This document shows, piece by piece, positions 22,275 to 31,679 of a DNA stretch of 64,000 nt. Origin of the DNA: Galeruca laticollis (lineage: Eukaryota > Arthropoda > Insecta > Coleoptera > Chrysomelidae). The stretch is from assembly GCA_963921935.1 (NCBI GenBank), contig OY998181.1, positions 124,020,957 through 124,084,956 on the forward strand. Reading direction: 5' to 3'. Each line of letters begins with the position of its first letter. Within the stretch, counting starts at the first letter, position 1. The position numbers were made by a program, and so were the translations under genes. The notes under the pieces were generated by a model that worked only from the letters and a program-made list of their open reading frames with translations, ran no database searches and was not told the origin of the DNA.

Positions 22275-22508
22275 TATTTAGAATACATATTCAAACATAC
22301 TAATTTTTTTTTGGATTTACGATGTTTTTGAAATAGATAAACACTAAAATTTGAGTTTCGCTTTTAATTAATATAGATTTAAAACTCCGCTTATGGTTAA
22401 TTGTCAAAAAAGGTTAAGTTTTTTAATTATCATTTTACTTGCGACAATATCTTGAATTTTTAGTTCAATTATTGTTTAACGAGACGTTTAAGTATCTACA
22501 TAAACAAA

Positions 22509-23525
22509 ATGGTACGTGCTCCAGCTGACAAAGTAACAGCTATCTTACTTATTGGTGAAAGTGGAAATGATTTTCATGCTTCGGAACGCATTTTTATTGA
22601 GAGACACCCGGATCGCCCTATATCGAGGACTTATTTGAGGGATCTTTTTCATAAGTTTCAATAAACAGGTAGAGTTCATGATGCCAAACGATCGGGTCGA
22701 CCAAACATTGGTATTGATAAATAAATTGATATAGTCGCAGAAATTGTAGTAAACCTTTCTTCTTCCACAGCCCAAGTAGCGTCTACATGTGGAGTCAGTC
22801 GTAGTACAGTACACAGGGTGTTGAACAAAAACAAGTTTCATCCATACAAATTAAAAATGTTGCTTCAACTTTCAGATGACGACCCCGACCGAAGGCTGCA
22901 ATTCTGTGGAAGTATGTCCACTGAAATTCTCCAACCGCCAGAGTATGTAAGAACAATTTGTTTTAGTGCTTTCTTCCTTAATGGAAGTAGTAATACTCAA
23001 AATGTGAGGTATTGGAGTGACATAAATCCTCACATGTTTCGTGAAAAACATACACAATTCCCATTAAAAGTAAATGTCTGGGCAGGGATTTTGGGAAACC
23101 ACACAGTCGGCCCTATTTTTTTGAATTCTAATTTAACCGCTGAAGTATATCTCGAGATGTTAGAAAACGCAATTGAACCATTAATTCTTCATATTCTAGA
23201 AGATAATCCAGATGAATTTGGTAACTTGGAAATAACTTTCCAACAATATTGTGCACACTATTATTGTGCAGTAAGACGTTATCTACATGACGAATATCCT
23301 GGTAGATAGATTGGACGACGCGGTCCAATATAATGGCCAGCTCGATCACCGGACCTAACACCTTTAGATTTTTTTTTGTGGAGATACCTTAAATCTAAAT
23401 CTTACGCTACAGCTCCTGATAGTATTGACGTTTTAAAACAACAAACTGTTCAAGAATGTATGGCAATTTACCCTGACACATTTTATCGAGACCGACAAGA
23501 GTTTAATAATAGGATGTTTTACTGA
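22509..23525 (+). pseudogene. Decayed mariner-type transposase of the outer element
   Basis: It starts MVRAPADKVTAILLI at 22509 and has stops or frameshifts near 22664, 22722, 23307 and 23332. Recognisable parts are the N-terminal helix-turn-helix, the GVSRSTVHRVL helix, KVNVWAGILGNHTVGPIFL and SPDLTPLDFFLW. The first Asp motif is lost (expected FSDEA, here FSAFF) and the second Asp motif is lost (QQYCAHYY in place of QQDGAPPH), while the third is kept. It has long been inactive and is clearly older than the nested mariner. Confidence 0.75.
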
Positions 23526-23793
23526 ACAATTATCATAAGAACTTGTTCTTAAATATTTACTAATTAATAGCGAAACTCAAATTTTAGTGTTTGTAAATTT
23601 TAACCATCAAAAACATCGTAAATCCAAAAAAATAGTATGATTGAATAGGTATTCTAAATACCTTCCAAACGAGGTGTCGCTTGCCATAAGGTCCCATTTA
23701 ATATTATTGTTTTCAATTGCCTGGTAACGTCACCGATGCCTATTACGTCACCTGTTACCACTAGTAGAAAACCTTACAATAGTTCATTTTCAC

Positions 23794-24480
23794 TTTCAGT
23801 TATGGCTCAAGGAAAAAACAGTCACTCAAGCTGTGACATTCTGACAATTCGATACCATACCTTTTCATCAAAATGTCCTCATACATTACTTGAACTTAAA
23901 AGCACCTACATATAAAATATTTTTCGTGTTCTTAATTTGAAATGTTTTAATAATTTACTCACTCATTCACTTTACATGTGAGTTTAAAAATTAATTATTT
24001 AAATTATAAAAATGTACCAACATGTTGATATTGAACCTTGAAAGAAAATGTTTTTTTTTTCGAAACGTTGGGTAGTAAATAAGAGTTTAATTTCTGAGAT
24101 ATATAATGATTTTTGCCCTTCAATTTAAGTAAATGTGTAATCTTGCGGCGTCCTATTTTTAAATATTGTATTATTACTGTTAAGGACTGTTCAAACTCGT
24201 AACCATGATCTAAATTTTTAATACCAGACTGCCATTAAAAATAAAAGTTTTATCCAGTTTTTACCCAAGAGTCAAGTTGAGGCATGGCTAATTACAATTA
24301 ATTCAAACAAAAATACTTTAAAAACTTTCATTATCCCTATAGAGAACTTTTCCAAAGATATTTTGTTTCATAGCATCACTAGCATTAGATTTACACAATG
24401 AGGACAACAACTTTATATGTTTTTGAATTTCCTTGTTTCTATTTAGAAAATATTAGCAGATGTTGACTTCCTTACGTCCG
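23794..24480. other. No gene seen; AT-rich DNA
   Basis: No frame or repeat could be supported between the mariner-like element and the first recognisable PLE motifs. Confidence 0.4.
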
Positions 24481-24539
24481 CCATCGCTGATTCTTCACAC
24501 AAAAATATCATCATAGCAAGGAGCTACTAACATGATCAC

Positions 24540-25268
24540 TAATTATATACAAAAACCACACCAAAATTCGGTATTTCGCAATCTTTTACTAAAATCAAAA
24601 TAATTTCTTAAATACAACCCCAACTTAATTCTTACCGTCTGATAAGGGCAATGTAACGTTTATCATGAATAGGGAACAGTACCTTAAACCTTTCGAATGA
24701 TATCATTCTTGATAGCTCATTATATGTTGAATTACCGAGAGACCCCACCTCTTCAATACAGGGGAAGGAAAATTCCCCAATCAAGTTTCTTTTTGACATC
24801 AAGCAAATCGATTTAACGATGAAAAAGAAGCTCACATGTTATAATGGTGTTTCACCAAAATTCTATGCGTTTCCCAAAGTTCATAAACCTGTTTTAGCAC
24901 TAAGACCCATTGTTGCTTCAATAGGAGCACCCACTGAGAATTTAGCACAGTTTCTGATTGAAATATTAATTGATGCATATGATGTTGATAATGAATATTT
25001 TATTAAGGATTCATTTGAAGTATCTGAGAAATTAAATAACTTTACAATTCCTGATAATTTCGTACTTGCAAGTCTGGATGCTGTCTCACTTTTTAGTAAT
25101 GTGTATTCGGATGCTTGCTTGAGAGCAATTGATAAGAATTGGAACCGTATCAGCAACCATTGTTCCATTCCTAAGGAGACTTTTTTGAATTTAATATCCT
25201 TCCTTTTTTTAATTTTAAACCATTTATTTGATGTATGCATTAATAAGAATACAATGTATATATAAATA
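24540..25268 (+). pseudogene. PLE reverse transcriptase, N-terminal part
   Basis: Read with one or two frameshifts: NYIQKPHQNSVFRNLL, then LPSDKGNVTFIMNREQYL, then from 24819 PKFYAFPKVHKP, LRPIVASIGAPTENLAQFL, YFIKDSFE and ASLDAVSLFSNV. These are the finger and palm motifs of Penelope-type RTs (PK.YGLPKIHKP; SLDV.SLFTNVP). The frame stops at 25265 just before the FGTPMG motif, which is found at 29206 beyond a ~3.9-kb insertion. Confidence 0.8.
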
Positions 25269-25343
25269 AATTTTGCAGAAAAAACCAAATAAGACACTGG
25301 TGCACAATGAAAATATACAATTTAAAAACTAGTAAAAAAATTA

Positions 25344-26480
25344 TTAAACTTGAAGGTGGGATTTTGTGTCATCTTGTTCATAGAAGAGAACATATGCTTC
25401 TCCACTGATTAAAGATTTCCACAATATTAATAGCACCCTTGAATCGTTATATTCGTGCCACTGTCTTGTGTAGGGATGTTGGCAATATGCTGTGCAGTGA
25501 CCATTGTAAGTGGCTCCACTGTGATTTGATATAGCGTAGAGGTTGTACATACAAGGTGCTACATTATCAGCCGCGTAATGGCTTCTATTGGAAAATCTAT
25601 TGCAACTTTAAGTTTTCCACTAAATATTTCTGTTTGCGAAAAGCGCTTCAGGAGAATAACCAATATTTTTGGAAATTTATGAATTGAGAATGATTTAGTG
25701 CATCGTCTTCGTTCCTTACATTTCGAACATGTTGGTTTCTCATCACCGTCGAGTGTTTCTTCTCTTGTAAACGAATCTAAACATTGTGAAATTCGTAATT
25801 GACCTGTTTTTTGGGTATTGAAAGGGATAAATCCCAAAAGGGATCGTATGTAACTGAACAGTGACCACATTGTGTGCACTTGATTGTTGATTTTAATTGA
25901 CCGACAAAGTTATACACAATCTTGGAGTTGTCCATTGTCGGATATCTCAACCAAGATTATTTTGCTTTCTCAATGTCACTAAGTTTGTCATCAATTTCTG
26001 TTAATAGGTAACGAAGAAACTCCTGTGTATCATGTTGAGTGTATCCCATGAACCTTGAAGTAGATCGCTGAATCTGACTTTTCAATTATACTGTATCAAC
26101 CACTCTGTTTGAACTGTATTCAGACCAAAGCTCTTGAATAACTTCAGCAAATGCTTTAATTAGTGCTCATTTCAGGCTAGATATGTTAATATCTCTTATG
26201 TATGCGTCTTTCTCAAGATATTCTAATAGCCACCTTGTGTTTAATAGGCATTGGATAATACTATTCATGAAACATGTGTTACCAATATTTTTGAGGCCTT
26301 TGAGACCCAAAGATTTTTAGGGAATACCCTTTATGGATCTGATTATGGAGATATTGTTAAGAGCTCTTTCGCAACTACTATCATTGTCCGAATAATCTCG
26401 GATTCTATTATTGTCTTTCTCACTTGATCGGCGTGAGAAGGAATTTGAATTGATGTTGTTACTTTTCCGCCCAACCTATC
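25344..26480 (-). pseudogene. Ubiquitin-specific protease (USP2/USP8-like) catalytic-domain pseudogene
   Basis: Read from 26480 down to 25344 with several frameshifts and stops, the minus strand gives a USP fold. There is the Cys box (LKNIGNTCFMNSIIQCLL), the Gln/Asp region (YTQHDTQEFLRYLL), a CPxC-type zinc pair (TCSKCKERRRC), FPKILVILLKRFS, and the His box (YNLYAISNHSGATYNGHCTAYC). GHY is GHC here, but the catalytic His remains. The end ISGEAYVLFYEQ is typical. No introns are seen in the catalytic domain, suggesting a processed copy, though no poly(A) is visible. Ser/Asn-rich sequence upstream (SRRSSEKDNNRIRDYS) continues toward the part at 28630-29190. Confidence 0.75.
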
Positions 26481-26653
26481 TTATATACGAGAAAAGTATT
26501 GGTTTACCCACAAAAAAAGTGAAATTCTGAAAAAATTTCTTGAGTTATTTTTAAGTTTTTTATCAAGAACAACACGAAAAAACGGTCTTTTTGAAAATAA
26601 ATCCTGTGTGTATGTCGTCGTCGTTGTCGTCGGCCACTTTTCGTTACATGTCT

Positions 26654-28620
26654 TGTTAACACGATACAGCCTCCGGAGTGCAACACGCTACCAATCTTAT
26701 GATCGACTATTGTTCAGGACATCTCACAGATGAACTCCATTAATTTTCAGCTCACCATAGCCAGTACAACGGATGCTATGGTACTTGAAGACATTTTTGT
26801 CATTTTTTGAGAAATTTCAGTTTGGTAGCACTTTACAGCCTCGGGAGAGCAACAATTGACCCATTTTATTATTGAATATTATTCAGAATACATCATAGAT
26901 GAATCCTATTGATTTTCAGCTCACCAGAGCCAGTGCAACAGGTGCTATAGTACTTTAAGTACGACATTTTTGTCATTTTTCGAGAAATTTCAGTTTGTTA
27001 GCACGATACTGCCTCCGGAGTATATATGAGTGACCATTTTTATAATTGGATATTGTTCAGAGGCTCTCAAATACGGACCCTATTGATATTCAGCTCACTA
27101 AAGCCAGTACAACGAATGCTATGGTACTTGCAGTACCAAATTTTTGTCATTTTTGGAGAATTTTCAGTCCGTTAGCACGATACAGCCTCCAATGTGTATA
27201 CAAGTGACGAATTTTATAATTGAATATTGTTCAGAGCGTCTTATAGATGAACCTTACTAATTTTTAGCTCACCAGAGCTAGTACAACCAGTGCTATGGTA
27301 CCTGAAATGCCACATTTTTGGTCCCTTTTGAAGAAATTTTGGGTTGTTAGCACGATACAGCCTCCGGAGTGTATACAAAGGTCAATTTTATGATTGAATA
27401 TTGTTCAGGACATCTTACAGATGAACCTTATTGATTTTCAGCTCATCATAGCCAGTACAACGGGTGCTATGGTACTTGAAGTACGACATTTTTGTCATTT
27501 TTTGAGAAATTACAGTTTGACTGTCTCGACCCTTACTTCGTGGAATATGCTCATATTAGTGTTTTTAAATGAAACTCAAGGTCTCTTGTTAATTCCACAA
27601 TATAATACAAGTTATTGAAAATTCCAAAAAAAATTGACAATTGTTTCGATAAATCAATATGACGATGATATTGATTTATCGAAACAATTGTCAATTTTTT
27701 TTTGGAATTTTCAATAACTTGTATTATATTGTGAAATTAACTAGAGACCTTGAGTTTCATTTTAAAAACACTAAATTACAGTTTGTTAGCACGATACAGC
27801 CTCCGGAGAGTAACAAGTCATCAATTTTATGATTGAATTATCCAGAATATCTCACAGATGAACCTATTGATTTTCAGCTCACCAGACCCAATACAACAGG
27901 AGCTACAGTACTTTAAGTACAATATTTTTGCCATTTTTGTAGAAGTTTCAGTATGTTAGGACGATAGAACCTCCAGAGTACATACAAATGACCAATTTCA
28001 GGATTGGATATTATTCAGAGCATATCAAAGTTGAACCCTATTGATATTCAGCTCACTAAAGCCAGTACAACGGGTGCTATGGTACTTGAAGTACTAATTT
28101 TTTGTCATTTTAGTAGAATTTTCAGTTTGTTAGCACGATACAGCCTCCAAAGAGTATAGGATTGATCAATTTTATGATTGAATATTGTTCAATGCGTCTC
28201 ACAGATGTACCCTATTTATTTTCAGTTGACTAGAGCGAGTACAGCGGGTCCTATAAATCCAGATATACTATATTTTTGGAGAAATTTCGGTTTGTTAGCA
28301 CGATACATCCCCCGAAGTGTATACAAGTAACAATTTTATGATATAATATTGTTCAGGGCGACAGATGCGGAAAAGTTAGTTTTAAACTTTAAAACCGTTT
28401 ATTTTTCAATGTGTCTCACAGATGTACCCTATTTATTTTCAGCTGACTAAAGCGAGTACAGCGGGTCCTATAAATCCAGATATACTACATTTTTGGTTAC
28501 TTTTGGAGAAATTTCGATACATCCCCCGAAGTGTATACAAGTTACAATTTTATTATAGAATATTGTTCAGGACATCTCAAAGATGCGGAAAAGTAAGTTT
28601 TAATCTTTAAAACCGTTTAT
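26654..28620 (+). repeat. Satellite array, ~165-174-bp monomers, about 10 copies
   Basis: The phrase GTTAGCACGATACAGCCTCC and its variants recur at about 26654, 26824, 26997, 27171, 27345, 27785, 27955, 28129 and 28294, with a partial unit near 28510. Spacings are 170, 173, 174, 174, then about 170 after removing a PLE hairpin, then 170, 174 and 165. Each unit also shares TTTTATGATTGAATATTGTTCAG, a CTCACAGATGAACC phrase, TTGATTTTCAGCTCACCAGAGCCAGTACAACGG and GCTATGGTACTTGAAG in order. The last two units form a larger ~215-bp duplication that includes AAAACCGTTTATTT. The array lies inside the ubiquitin-protease pseudogene. Confidence 0.85.
27520..27772. mobile_element. PLE-family hairpin, copy 2, inside the satellite array
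   Basis: A 253-bp palindrome with the same outer ends as copy 1. The target duplication AAATTACAGTTTG lies at 27507-27519 and 27773-27785, and each half belongs to the satellite monomer, so the insertion followed array formation. The left arm turns round after CAATAT and the right arm starts GACGATGATATTG, so the fold centre again falls inside the hammerhead core. Confidence 0.85.
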
Positions 28621-28629
28621 TTGCTATTG

Positions 28630-29190
28630 AATTGGATGGAGATATTGCGGTTTTGGAAAGTTTGGTTGATGGCGATAGATCATTGGTCTGGTTCACTTTG
28701 TTAATATATTCCTTGTTATCTACATCATTTTTGACGTGTCCTTTTGTTCTTGTTGAGTTTCATCCCCTTTCTGAAAATCTTTAATCGAAAATGAAATGTA
28801 CGAAGAGGAGTTGTTAACTCTAGGATTATTTTTAGAAAGGGAATTGATGTTTATTGATTCCTCAGTTACTACGACCCTATCGACTTCAGACCCACAATTT
28901 TTTTTACGTCTTCATTCTCTTCCAATTTTGAATTTGACTGCAAAAAATGGGGGTTATTTTGACACTTGTTGGAGGCAATGTCATTTTTTTTGGTCACCGG
29001 AACATTATTGCTAGATTTTTCAACTTTGGTTGATATTGCTTTTGTACTTAGTGGTTTCACTCCATTGGTCACATCAGAAATTTTGGATCTAAACTCAGTT
29101 GTCTTATTGGCGAGGTTAGTACCATTTTTTACAGTTCCGGAGAGTTTATCATTAAAATTTTTACTGTTTGATAATATTTTTCATAGATAA
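28630..29190 (-). pseudogene. Likely N-terminal, low-complexity part of the ubiquitin-protease pseudogene
   Basis: Read on the minus strand from 29190 in two frames it gives a continuous Asn/Ser/Lys/Thr-rich chain (for example VTNGVKPLSTKAIST, SNNVPVTKKNDIAS, then NNSSSYISFSIKDFQ and NDLSPSTKLSKTAIS). Such disordered N-terminal regions are common in USP2/USP8-type proteases. Strand, spacing and composition fit the sequence just upstream of the Cys box at 26.4 kb, with the satellite array between. The assignment rests on context because there is no domain here. Confidence 0.4.
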
Positions 29191-30327
29191 TAAAATAAAA
29201 CTTTTGGCACACCAATGGGTGCATCAGTTTCACCTATCCTAGCGACCTACGTAATGGACGATGTGTTGGATACTGTCATTCCGGAGTTTTCTTTTACACC
29301 TTATTTCATTAAAAAGTATGTTGATGATATCATAATGGCTTCACCAAGAGAAGGGTTGAATGCAGTTCTGAATACATTCAATAGCTACGATCCCTACATC
29401 CAGTTCATAATTGAAATGGAGGACATCGATAATTCCGTACCATTTCTCGATACTAAGTTTATTCGTACGACGGATAATACGATAGTCATAGATTGGTTAG
29501 GTTGGGGAGATATTTGAATTTTCACTCCTATCACAAACACTCCATAAAAGTGAATCTGGTCAAACAGATGAAAAATAGAGTACTTATAATTTCACACAAA
29601 CGTTCATAATAAAAATTTAAATATTTTACACAACTTATTCTTGGATAACTGTTATCCCAGATCATTACTTAGTAAGTTATTATTTAGCACTTTGGCTAGC
29701 ATAGATGTACGAACTACTGATAGCCGTCGTAACATTACTCCAGTAGAAGTTGTTTCTGGTGAGGACCCATTTCAACCAATTTTCACTGCTCTACCTTACA
29801 TAAGAGACATTACACCAAGTCTTTCCAGGTTATTTAAAGATCTTAACAACTTTATGATTGCATATAAAACTATATTGACAATTAGATCAATTTATTCAAA
29901 AGTCAAAGATAAAAATCCCCTGACATCTTGTACTAATGTCATCTATCGTATTCCTTGTCGTGATTGTGATAAACATTATATCGGTTAGACTATAAGATCA
30001 CTTTCTAACCGTATAGTCTCACATAAGAGTGACTGCAGGTTAAATCTTGAAAGGTGCGCACTCCCGGAACGTGTTAGCACGTTAGACCATCGAATGGACT
30101 TTGAATTAGTGAGAGTACTGGCAACTGAGTCACAAAAATCCAAGAGAAGCTTCTTAGAGATGTCCTCTATCTCACAGTCGGATAATTGCATAAAGAAGAC
30201 AGATATCAATCATTTAAGTGAGATTTACTCCTTTTTACTGTCATTAGATAATAATCACAGCTTACACAACATAAACTCTCTTCAAGTGGCACATAACAAC
30301 AACACCACGCTACTAACAATCAATTAA
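29185..30327 (+). pseudogene. PLE reverse transcriptase C-terminal part and GIY-YIG endonuclease
   Basis: It resumes the PLE after the inserted block: FGTPMGASVSPILATYVM, then YFIKKYVDDIIMA (catalytic YxDD), SVPFLDTKF and WGRYLNFHS (read with a frameshift near 29510). From 29641 comes the connector (LPYIRDITPSLSRLF) and the GIY-YIG core (NVIYRIPCRDCDKHYIG). A TAG replaces the Gln codon expected after YIG at 29986, and the frame then continues (RSLSNRIVSHKSD ... FLEMSSI) to a stop at 30325. With the part at 24540-25268 it makes a nearly full PLE polyprotein, dead through frameshifts, stops and the insertion. Confidence 0.8.
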
Positions 30328-30964
30328 TTATCAGGGTATTTGTGATGGTCAATACCAGTGTACTTAATGTATATTTTTATCATTATTATTACCTTAATAT
30401 TGTTATTTTAAAATCAAATTGTATAACACAATGGATCAACAATTCAATTGTTTACATCCCAGTGGTTATATATAATTCTTCTGTTCTGAATTTCATAGTG
30501 GGTTGACATTTAAAGGGAATCTTCTTCCAGACATAACTAATAAGGCCTGAACCCTTGCCCTTTCCAGTTCTATTGGCGTTGGTAAATAGAACTAATGCGC
30601 TGCTCTCACGTTTCAAAAATTCTTGTTGGCAACTAACGTAGGCGGTTGGTATCAGTGTCCGTTTCCATTTTCGTTTTGGAGGGAAGAGCTTCTACCTCTG
30701 ACCCGGTAGCCTCGTTTTCATGTTTTCATTTTATAGTTGTGTAGATTGATTGTTTTAATGATTTTACGACATAATTCTCATGTAGGTGTTATGTTTTTAT
30801 TTTTTTTTATTATTATATTACCTTATAACAAACAGCCCTAATGTTGCTATTATTGAAATTAACTGTCTCGATCCTTACTTCGTGGAGTCTAACCATATTA
30901 GTGTTTTAAATGAAACCCAATGTTTCTAGCTAATTCCACAATATGATGAAAAATGTTGAGAATT

Positions 30965-31020
30965 TTAAAAAAATTGACAATTATTTCGATAGCTGAATAT
31001 CATCGTCAGAATGACAGAAG
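30965..31020 (-). ncRNA. Hammerhead-ribozyme-like motif, left arm of copy 4
   Basis: On the minus strand: CTGACGA (31003-31009), extra T, GATA/TATC stem II with a TTCAGC loop, GAAA, then TAATTGTC. Stem III would contain a G-U pair, and the GUC cleavage triplet is present. The stem II stem is conserved while its loop differs from the 12-13 kb copy. Confidence 0.45.
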
Positions 31021-31266
31021 TTACATTTCATTTGATGCCTACCTGATGTTTAGTAGTTATTTTTGGCTAGGCCATATAATATAATTGAAAAATTGATATC
31101 CATGATATCACCATAGGGCTAATAATATCTAAGCTGCAATATTTGTAATATCACATCTTCTTCTTTTTTCTATTAACATATATTAAGTCAATCACAAGGT
31201 AGGTCACTTCTTGGTCTAGCCAAAAATAACTACTAAACATCAGGTAGGCATCAAATGAAATGTAAC

Positions 31267-31322
31267 TTCTGTCATTCTGACGATGATATTCAGTTATCGA
31301 AACAATTGTCAGTTTTTTAAAG
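31267..31322 (+). ncRNA. Hammerhead-ribozyme-like motif, right arm of copy 4
   Basis: CTGACGA (31277-31283), extra T, GATA/TATC stem II with a TTCAGT loop, GAAAC, AATTGTC. The GUC triplet and the palindromic ACAATTGT are intact; stem I is weaker because AAT is replaced by AGT. Confidence 0.5.
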
Positions 31323-31504
31323 TTTTCAACATTTTTCATTATATTGTGGAATTAGCTAGAAACATTGAGTTGTTATTATTATGGCTATTACTGAATACCG
31401 CTTTCCCCTGACTTGCACCATGTGATGAGTTCTTATGTTATACATAAAGGAAAATGATCTCGCATTGGATGTGAGTACAATATTATCTCTTTATTGATGG
31501 AGTT

Positions 31505-31595
31505 GAGAATAATTCCTTTTCCTATATTTGTATCATCCCTGATGATGAAAACAAACGTTTTCGAAAGCTTGGATAAAAACCTATAAATAATTCTC
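31505..31595 (+). ncRNA. Isolated hammerhead-ribozyme-like motif (CUGAUGA ... GAAA)
   Basis: A canonical CTGATGA (31539-31545) is followed by an extra T, a perfect 6-bp stem II GAAAAC/GTTTTC (31547-31552 with 31557-31562), GAAA (31563-31566), GCTT, and GGAT (31571-31574). GGAT pairs with ATCC just before the core as stem I. Beyond an internal loop, GAGAATAATT (31505-31514) and AATAATTCTC (31586-31595) nearly pair. The cut would follow CUU, which obeys the NUH rule. It lies in ~300 bp of non-coding DNA between a PLE hairpin and an R1 remnant. Confidence 0.5.
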
Positions 31596-31679
31596 TTTTT
31601 CCCTGTTGCTGCATTTCCCAATATTTTATTACTAACTGGTCGGCAAAGACTAGCGTTTTTTACATATATATATATATGT

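Larger units (their letters stand above)
20826..23793 (+). mobile_element. Mariner-like element with ~225-bp terminal inverted repeats, host of a nested mariner
   Basis: Left repeat: 20826-20960 continuing at 22277 to about 22367. Right repeat: about 23570-23793. After removing the insert at 20961-22274 with one TA, the two repeats align nearly base for base as inverted copies, from GTGAAAATGAACTATTG at the outside to AAACTCAAATTTTAG at the inside. Between them lies a decayed transposase (22509-23525). The element without the insert is about 1.65 kb. Confidence 0.8.
25262..29190. mobile_element. ~3.9-kb block inserted into the PLE
   Basis: PLE coding sequence stops at about 25262 (...NKNTMYI) and resumes at about 29195 (NKTFGTPMGAS). 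The block between contains the ubiquitin-protease pseudogene (both parts), the satellite array and a PLE hairpin. Candidate short flanking repeats are AAATAAA-like and too A-rich to prove a target duplication. What moved the block is unknown; segmental duplication, or capture by another transposon, is as likely as simple retroposition. Confidence 0.55.
30855..31370. mobile_element. PLE-family hairpin, copy 4
   Basis: A 516-bp inverted-repeat copy whose arms match those of the 12375-13643 element, with a single-copy centre (31085-31215) corresponding to its 3' untranslated part. The left end has the 42-base cap (GAAATTAACTGTCTCG). The right end stops early (CATTGAG) and lacks the usual AAAAACACTAAT. 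A GTTGCTATTAT / GTTGTTATTAT pair (30843-30853 and 31370-31380) may be an aged target duplication. Both arms carry the hammerhead-like core. Confidence 0.75.

Noticed and set aside
28422..28610. Small frames within the satellite array
   Set aside because: They follow the monomer sequence, are not shared by other monomers and carry no motif.
26654..28620. CRISPR-like array
   Set aside because: Repeats are ~170 bp, diverged and without short spacers; this is a satellite in a eukaryotic genome.
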